From Bacillus_BD oryzisoli_A (GTDB lineage Bacteria; Bacillota; Bacilli; Bacillales; Cytobacillaceae), in contig NZ_JBHZRC010000004.1 of the NCBI RefSeq assembly GCF_043641075.1, forward strand, positions 277,215 through 341,214: a stretch of 64,000 nucleotides of DNA. Reading direction: 5' to 3'. A program made the translations under genes and the position numbers. The notes below the pieces were generated by a model. That model had not been told where the DNA came from. It ran no database searches and saw only the letters and a list, made by a program, of their open reading frames with translations. Position 1 is the first letter of the stretch. Every line of letters begins with the position of its first letter. Shown here piece after piece: positions 59,781-64,000 of the stretch.

Positions 59781-61001
59781 TTGAGAAAAAGAAAATTCAG
59801 TATCTTTGTAACCCCTATGCTAATTTTAGGCTTGGCTGCTTGTAATAATGACACAAATGATGCGATGGATACGCAAAATGGCAATCAAATCAACACAGCA
59901 AATAGAGGCGGTACAAATGTATCTCAGGTAAGCAACAAAAACCGCGAAATAGATGACCGTACAGCTTATGGATTTGACCACCGCGGACCGCTAACAGAAG
60001 ATTACCTGGATAACGATAACAATGATAGGGCAGCAAACAATAATCGTCCTACCTACTGGACTGTTCGAAATAACAATGACAATAATAATCGTACTAACGG
60101 TCGTAATGCCACTACGGTAAACAACCGGAATAACAACAATAATAATGCAACAAATGTAAACTGGAGCAGAAATAACAATGCCAACTGGGGAACCGGAACA
60201 ACAAATTGGTCAATGCGGAATGTAAATGATCGAAACAACGCTAATTGGACCGGGCAAACTAATGTGAACAATAATAACAATGCTACTAGCAATAAAACAG
60301 CACGAAATCAAAATTACAATAACACGAAAGATAACCCAAATCTTTCTAGTCTGAAAACGTCTCAATCAAGTAACCAATATCCACATACAAGAGCGGTATT
60401 AATGCAAGAGGCTAGATATCAATTTATACCTGTCAATCCAAATCTAGATAATCGATTGCAGGCATTGCTTCGACAAGGCAAAGAAATCGTTCAGGCACCG
60501 GAAGCACTAATTCAGCAGCAGCCAAATCAAGCTCCTACACAGCAGCAACAAGCACCTGCTCAACAGCAGCAGCAGGCTCCTGCTCAACAACAACAACAAC
60601 AGGCTGCACCAGCCCCGGCAAATGTCAGCCAGGCTGTACAACAGGTTATTGATTTAACAAATGAACAGCGCAGGAAAAATGGACTTCCTGCTTTACAGGC
60701 AGATACCCAATTAAGCGGCGTAGCACAGAAGAAATCCGTTGACATGCAGCAAAAGGGATATTTTTCACATACAAGTCCAACCTATGGCTCTCCATTCGAC
60801 ATGATGAGAGACAATGGTGTTACCTATAAAACAGCTGGAGAAAACATTGCCCAGGGACAAAGAACACCGCAGGAGGTTGTTAATGCCTGGATGAACAGTG
60901 AAGGCCACCGAAAAAATATTCTAAGCCGAGACTTTACACATATTGGAGTGGGATACGAAGCAACCGGTCATCACTGGACGCAAATGTTTATTGGTAAATA
61001 A
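59781..61001 (+). CDS. Asn/Gln-rich lipoprotein with C-terminal CAP domain
   Basis: 406 residues. Lipoprotein signal with lipobox L-A-A-C (Cys21). Residues about 75-190 are extremely Asn-rich with scattered Thr, Arg and Trp; about 238-282 are Gln/Ala/Pro-rich (runs of up to five Gln); residues about 284-406 are a CAP/SCP domain (YkwD-like) with ligand residues in GYFSHTSP, AGENIAQG, NSEGHRKNILS and HHWTQMF. The N-terminal part (KRKFSIFVTPMLILGLAACNND) recalls YhcN/YlaJ-type spore lipoproteins. Many Bacillus CAP proteins are sporulation-linked. TTG start after GGGAGG. Function unknown; cell-surface or spore-coat location is inferred. Confidence 0.85.
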   Translation: MRKRKFSIFVTPMLILGLAACNNDTNDAMDTQNGNQINTANRGGTNVSQVSNKNREIDDRTAYGFDHRGPLTEDYLDNDNNDRAANNNRPTYWTVRNNNDNNNRTNGRNATTVNNRNNNNNNATNVNWSRNNNANWGTGTTNWSMRNVNDRNNANWTGQTNVNNNNNATSNKTARNQNYNNTKDNPNLSSLKTSQSSNQYPHTRAVLMQEARYQFIPVNPNLDNRLQALLRQGKEIVQAPEALIQQQPNQAPTQQQQAPAQQQQQAPAQQQQQQAAPAPANVSQAVQQVIDLTNEQRRKNGLPALQADTQLSGVAQKKSVDMQQKGYFSHTSPTYGSPFDMMRDNGVTYKTAGENIAQGQRTPQEVVNAWMNSEGHRKNILSRDFTHIGVGYEATGHHWTQMFIGK

Positions 61002-61011
61002 TAAATAAGAC

Positions 61012-61065
61012 CATACCTCTATCCGAAGGATCTTTCAGGCCTTTGGTTTAGAGGTATTTTTTTAC
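61012..61065 (+). terminator. terminator of the CAP lipoprotein gene
   Basis: ATACCTCTA (61013-61021) pairs with TAGAGGTAT (61049-61057), with an inner CCGAAGG/CCTTTGG stem, followed by seven T. Confidence 0.88.
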
Positions 61066-61190
61066 GTTACAGCCTTCTATAGCAATTAGAGACAGCTGAT
61101 ATTTGTCTAGGCATTCACACATTTTTAAAGATTTCATACGATAATCTAGGCTTAACAATCCATATTTTTAATTAAGGGAGGTCCTCTATC

Positions 61191-62207
61191 ATGAAAAAAT
61201 GGTGGAAGGCTAGTTTTTTTCTTCTTGTTATGGCGGTTTTAATGACCAGTCTTGTTGCATGTAATACTGGAAAATCTGGTGATGCTACGAAGAAATTGGA
61301 AAAGGTTAAAATAGCTGAAGTAACCCGTTCCATTTTTTATGCCCCTCAATATGTTGCAATTGAAAAAGGATTTTTTAAGGAGGAGGGCCTTGATATTGAG
61401 TTAATGACCACGTTTGGCGGGGATAAAACGATGACGACTCTCGTATCAGGTGGTGCTGATATCGCACTTGTCGGCTCGGAGACTTCCATCTATGTAGCTG
61501 GGCAAGGATCAACAGACCCGGTCATTAACTTTGCACAACTGACTCAAACAGACGGAACCTTTCTCGTATCTCGCGAAAAAATTGAAAATTTCGATTGGAA
61601 TTTATTAAATGGCAGTACCTTCCTTGGACAGCGTAAAGGGGGCATGCCGCAAATGGTTGGAGAATTTGTGTTGAAAAATCACGGGATTGATCCTCACAAT
61701 GACTTGAACCTCATCCAGAACATTGATTTTGCCAATATTGCGAATGCCTTTATTTCCGGGACCGGTGATTATGTTCAATTGTTTGAACCGCAGGCAAGTA
61801 TGTTTGAAAAAGAAGGCAGAGGCTATATTGTTGCTTCATTTGGAACAGAATCAGGGCATGTTCCCTATACTACCTTCATGACAAAGCAAAGTTATATCGA
61901 AGAGAATCAAGAAATTGTTGAGAAGTTCACTCGTGCGATTTATAAAGCCCAACAGTGGGTATATGAGAATAGCTCTGCAGAAACTGCCAAACTAATCCAA
62001 GCATACTTTGAGGATACGGACCTAGAAATTATTGAATCTTCCATTGAACGTTATAAAAACCAAACCTCCTTTGCGACGAATCCAATTCTTGATGAAGAGG
62101 AATGGAATAATTTACAAAACATCATGGACGAAGCGGGAGAACTGCCAAAACGAATTGACTATGAAACATTAGTTAATACGGATTTTGCTGAAAAAGTAAT
62201 GAAATAA
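61191..62207 (+). CDS. ytlA: ABC transporter substrate-binding lipoprotein YtlA
   Basis: 338 residues. Lipoprotein signal MKKWWKASFFLLVMAVLMTSLVAC with lipobox L-V-A-C. NMT1/SsuA-like domain: KIAEVTRSIFYAPQYVAIEKGFFKEEGLDIEL, LVSGGADIALVGSE. This class binds pyrimidine (thiamine precursor), sulfonates or related small molecules; the substrate cannot be read from the sequence. No TPP riboswitch is visible upstream. GGGAGG box before ATG. First gene of ytlACD. Confidence 0.9.
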   Translation: MKKWWKASFFLLVMAVLMTSLVACNTGKSGDATKKLEKVKIAEVTRSIFYAPQYVAIEKGFFKEEGLDIELMTTFGGDKTMTTLVSGGADIALVGSETSIYVAGQGSTDPVINFAQLTQTDGTFLVSREKIENFDWNLLNGSTFLGQRKGGMPQMVGEFVLKNHGIDPHNDLNLIQNIDFANIANAFISGTGDYVQLFEPQASMFEKEGRGYIVASFGTESGHVPYTTFMTKQSYIEENQEIVEKFTRAIYKAQQWVYENSSAETAKLIQAYFEDTDLEIIESSIERYKNQTSFATNPILDEEEWNNLQNIMDEAGELPKRIDYETLVNTDFAEKVMK

Positions 62208-62238
62208 TATCTTCCAGCCAAATCATTTTTGTAAGGTC

Positions 62239-62270
62239 TAACTCACGATCATTCGGCTCTCCGTGAGTTA
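62239..62270 (+). other. intercistronic hairpin between ytlA and ytlC
   Basis: TAACTCACG (62239-62247) pairs perfectly with CGTGAGTTA (62262-62270); no T-run follows. It probably stabilises the ytlA message or partly stops transcription, raising binding-protein dose. Confidence 0.6.
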
Positions 62271-62330
62271 CCAACTCGAGAGACCCCCCTTCCCAGCATG
62301 AAAAGAGAATTTTTGTAAGGAGGGCAAATC

Positions 62331-63104
62331 ATGAGCTTTTTAAAGGTCAAAAACATTAGTCATATCTATTTTTCTAAATCATCTACTACTACCGCCCTCT
62401 CTGACATTTCCCTTGATATCGCGGAAGGAGAATTCGTTTCCCTGCTTGGCCCAAGTGGATGTGGGAAGACCACTCTCCTTTCGATTATTGCAGGCCTCAT
62501 AAGGCCGTCTGAAGGGTTAGTCACGTTAGAGGGAAAAAAGATTGGTAATAAATCCAATGATATTGGTTATATGCTTCAGCAGGATTACTTGTTTCCATGG
62601 AAAACGATAGAACAGAATATACAACTTGGTTTAAAACTAAACAACTTGCTTGATGAAGATAGAAAAAACTACACGCTTCAATTACTTGAGAAAATGGGCT
62701 TAAAAGGAGTAGAAAAACAGTACCCTAAAGAGCTTTCCGGAGGGATGAGACAACGGGCTGCGCTAGTTAGGACATTGGCGACAGAGCCTAAGGTGCTCAT
62801 GCTCGATGAACCATTTTCAGCGCTTGATTTTCAGACAAAGCTTCATTTAGAGGACCATATCTTTGAAACACTGAAGTCGTTTAATAAAACAGCCATTCTT
62901 GTCACACATGATATTAGCGAAGCTATTGCCATGAGCGACCGGATTTTTCTATTATCCGCTAGGCCTGGCCAGCTCCATAAAACATTTATCGTTCCCGATG
63001 CGCTGAGGAAGCTCGTTCCCTTTCATGCAAGGAATCATGAGCTGTTTCAAGGCCTATTCCAAACCATTTGGAAGGAGTTGGAATCCCTTGAAGTCATCAG
63101 CTGA
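62331..63104 (+). CDS. ytlC: ABC transporter ATPase YtlC
   Basis: 257 residues, SsuB/TauB/ThiZ-type ATPase. Walker A GPSGCGKTT, Q-loop MLQQDYLFPWKT, signature LSGGMRQRAALVRTLA, Walker B VLMLDEPFSALD and H-loop VTHD. AAGGAGGG box before ATG. Overlaps the ytlD start. Confidence 0.94.
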   Translation: MSFLKVKNISHIYFSKSSTTTALSDISLDIAEGEFVSLLGPSGCGKTTLLSIIAGLIRPSEGLVTLEGKKIGNKSNDIGYMLQQDYLFPWKTIEQNIQLGLKLNNLLDEDRKNYTLQLLEKMGLKGVEKQYPKELSGGMRQRAALVRTLATEPKVLMLDEPFSALDFQTKLHLEDHIFETLKSFNKTAILVTHDISEAIAMSDRIFLLSARPGQLHKTFIVPDALRKLVPFHARNHELFQGLFQTIWKELESLEVIS

Positions 63105-63894
63105 GATTCAACAACTTCACCGGAAATTTTTAGACTCTTTGAAAAGAGAAAAAAGATGGGTTCGTTTTTATCAGCTCATTATTTTTCTGGCCTTTTTCGG
63201 CTCCTGGGAGCTGGCCAGTCAGTTACGATGGATTGACCCGCTGATTTTCAGTTCTCCTTCAAAAGTAGGCCTGCTGCTGATTGAGAATGTCCAGGATGGT
63301 TCTTTATTCATGCATTTAAGTGTAACCCTCGGCGAAACCATCTTTGGTTTTCTGCTTGGAACCCTGCTTGGCACCCTGTTAGCTGCTTTATTATGGTGGT
63401 CACCTATCCTTTCAAAAATCCTTGATCCATACTTGGTTATATTAAACGCTATGCCCAAAATTGCTCTAGGACCCATTTTAATCGTTGCACTCGGCCCCAA
63501 TTTCACATCCATCATGGCCATGGGTGCCTTGATTTCCGTTATTATTACAGCCATTGTCGTTTATACAGCATTTCGTGAGGTCGATCCGAACTATTTAAAG
63601 GTCTTATACACGTTTGGAGCAACAAGAGCACAATCGTTCAAGGAAGCGGTTCTTCCAGCCTCGTTCCCAACCATTATTTCTACCTTAAAGGTTAACGTAG
63701 GTCTTTCCTGGGTAGGCGTTATCGTTGGTGAGTTTTTAGTGTCCTCCAAAGGTCTTGGTTACATGATTATCTACGGCTTCCAGGTATTTAATTTTACCCT
63801 TGTCTTCCTCTCGCTCTTCATCATTGCCATATTTGCAACCATCATGTATCAGCTCGTAGAACTGCTGGAGAAAAAATTAATCAAAAACAACTAA
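63088..63894 (+). CDS. ytlD: ABC transporter permease YtlD
   Basis: 268 residues, six membrane segments expected, BPD_transp_1 fold; the EAA-type coupling loop is in FKEAVLPASFPTIISTLKVNVGLSWVGVIVGEF. I start at TTG 63088, 10 bases after AAGGAG, which gives a 17-base overlap with ytlC; a frame opening at 63025 would overlap far more and has no clear ribosome binding site. Completes the importer with YtlA and YtlC. Confidence 0.88.
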   Translation: MKSSAEIQQLHRKFLDSLKREKRWVRFYQLIIFLAFFGSWELASQLRWIDPLIFSSPSKVGLLLIENVQDGSLFMHLSVTLGETIFGFLLGTLLGTLLAALLWWSPILSKILDPYLVILNAMPKIALGPILIVALGPNFTSIMAMGALISVIITAIVVYTAFREVDPNYLKVLYTFGATRAQSFKEAVLPASFPTIISTLKVNVGLSWVGVIVGEFLVSSKGLGYMIIYGFQVFNFTLVFLSLFIIAIFATIMYQLVELLEKKLIKNN

Positions 63895-64000
63895 TGGTGT
63901 CAGCGTACTATGTCAAGTAAGATTTTTAGATTTTTGTGCATAGGTAACACAACTTACGTAGTTTTTTTACAAAAATTACCATAAGCAACTGACAGAAAAC
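63895..64000. other. window-edge intergenic sequence with a partial palindrome
   Basis: Immediately after ytlD the sequence ATGGTGTCAG (63893-63902) matches the start of the GTGTCAGGCACC repeats, then diverges. The remaining bases are AT-rich and show no gene. It may be a truncated repeat or one interrupted by another element that continues past the window. Confidence 0.35.

Noticed and set aside
61066..61190. Possible TPP riboswitch upstream of the NMT1-like transporter
   Set aside because: The conserved CTGAGA and ACCTGATC-type elements are absent, so a thiamine link is not supported.
1..64000. CRISPR arrays, tRNA or rRNA genes, prophage, defence systems, integrons
   Set aside because: No direct-repeat/spacer pattern, cloverleaf-like sequence, rRNA segment, integrase, Cas or restriction gene was seen on either strand.

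Overview
The window is a stretch of core chromosome from a Bacillaceae bacterium (Bacillus in the broad sense). Evidence: gene content and order closely follow the yt-region of Bacillus subtilis (acsA-acuABC-ccpA-aroA-ytxGHJ-murC-sftA-ytpQP-ytoP-ytzB-ytnP-trmB-ytmP-amyX-pepV-ytzEG-murJ-ytfP-cse60, then ytwF-leuS-ytzC-ytqAB-ytpBA-ytoA-asnB-metK-pckA-ytmBA-ytlACD). AT-rich DNA, strong AGGAGG ribosome binding sites, several TTG and GTG starts, a T-box, an S-box and sporulation and sigma-B genes fit the same group. Comparisons with B. subtilis are from memory, not from a search.

Layout. 1-4.7 kb: acetate activation and its control by reversible acetylation (AcsA; AcuA and AcuC; AcuB), after the tail of a probable penicillin-binding protein. 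4.7-7.1 kb: the catabolite regulator CcpA and the bifunctional chorismate mutase/DAHP synthase. 7.3-9.5 kb: a 720-residue FtsA/PilM-like ATPase with an unusual repeated C-terminal half. 9.5-18.4 kb, minus strand: general-stress operon ytxGHJ behind a sigma-B-like promoter, murC, the SftA translocase with a 24-bp minisatellite in its linker, and small redox and peptidase genes. 18.6-32.6 kb: a lactonase, tRNA methyltransferase, pullulanase, dipeptidase PepV, pseudouridine synthase, lipid II flippase MurJ and the sporulation gene cse60. 32.7-37.5 kb: a complete branched-chain amino acid ABC operon with a CodY-like site. 37.5-47 kb: leuS with a leucine T-box, an acetate symporter pair, the tRNA wobble-uridine enzymes YtqA/YtqB and the terpenoid/lysophospholipase pair ytpB-ytpA. 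47-55.8 kb: ytoA, a C39-like membrane protein, asnB, metK under a SAM-I riboswitch, and pckA with a CcpN-like operator. 55.9-61.1 kb: a block that appears accessory relative to B. subtilis: a type I methionine aminopeptidase, an IlvD/Edd-family dehydratase with its RpiR regulator, and an asparagine/glutamine-rich CAP-domain lipoprotein. 61.2-64 kb: an ABC importer of the NMT1/SsuA class.

Central-carbon control is a common theme: CcpA is encoded here, a cre-like site sits before the dehydratase, a CcpN-like site sits on the pckA promoter, acetate is taken up (ActP) and activated (AcsA), and AcsA carries the conserved acetylatable lysine facing its own acetylase and deacetylase genes.

I found no phage, CRISPR array, rRNA, tRNA, complete insertion sequence or defence island, and nothing I would call a clearly new system. 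The most interesting leads are the FtsA-like protein with repeated NG...GD-I motifs, the large insertion in the metK riboswitch P3 arm, the dehydratase-RpiR module, the Asn-rich CAP lipoprotein, and two families of short extragenic palindromes (two copies each).
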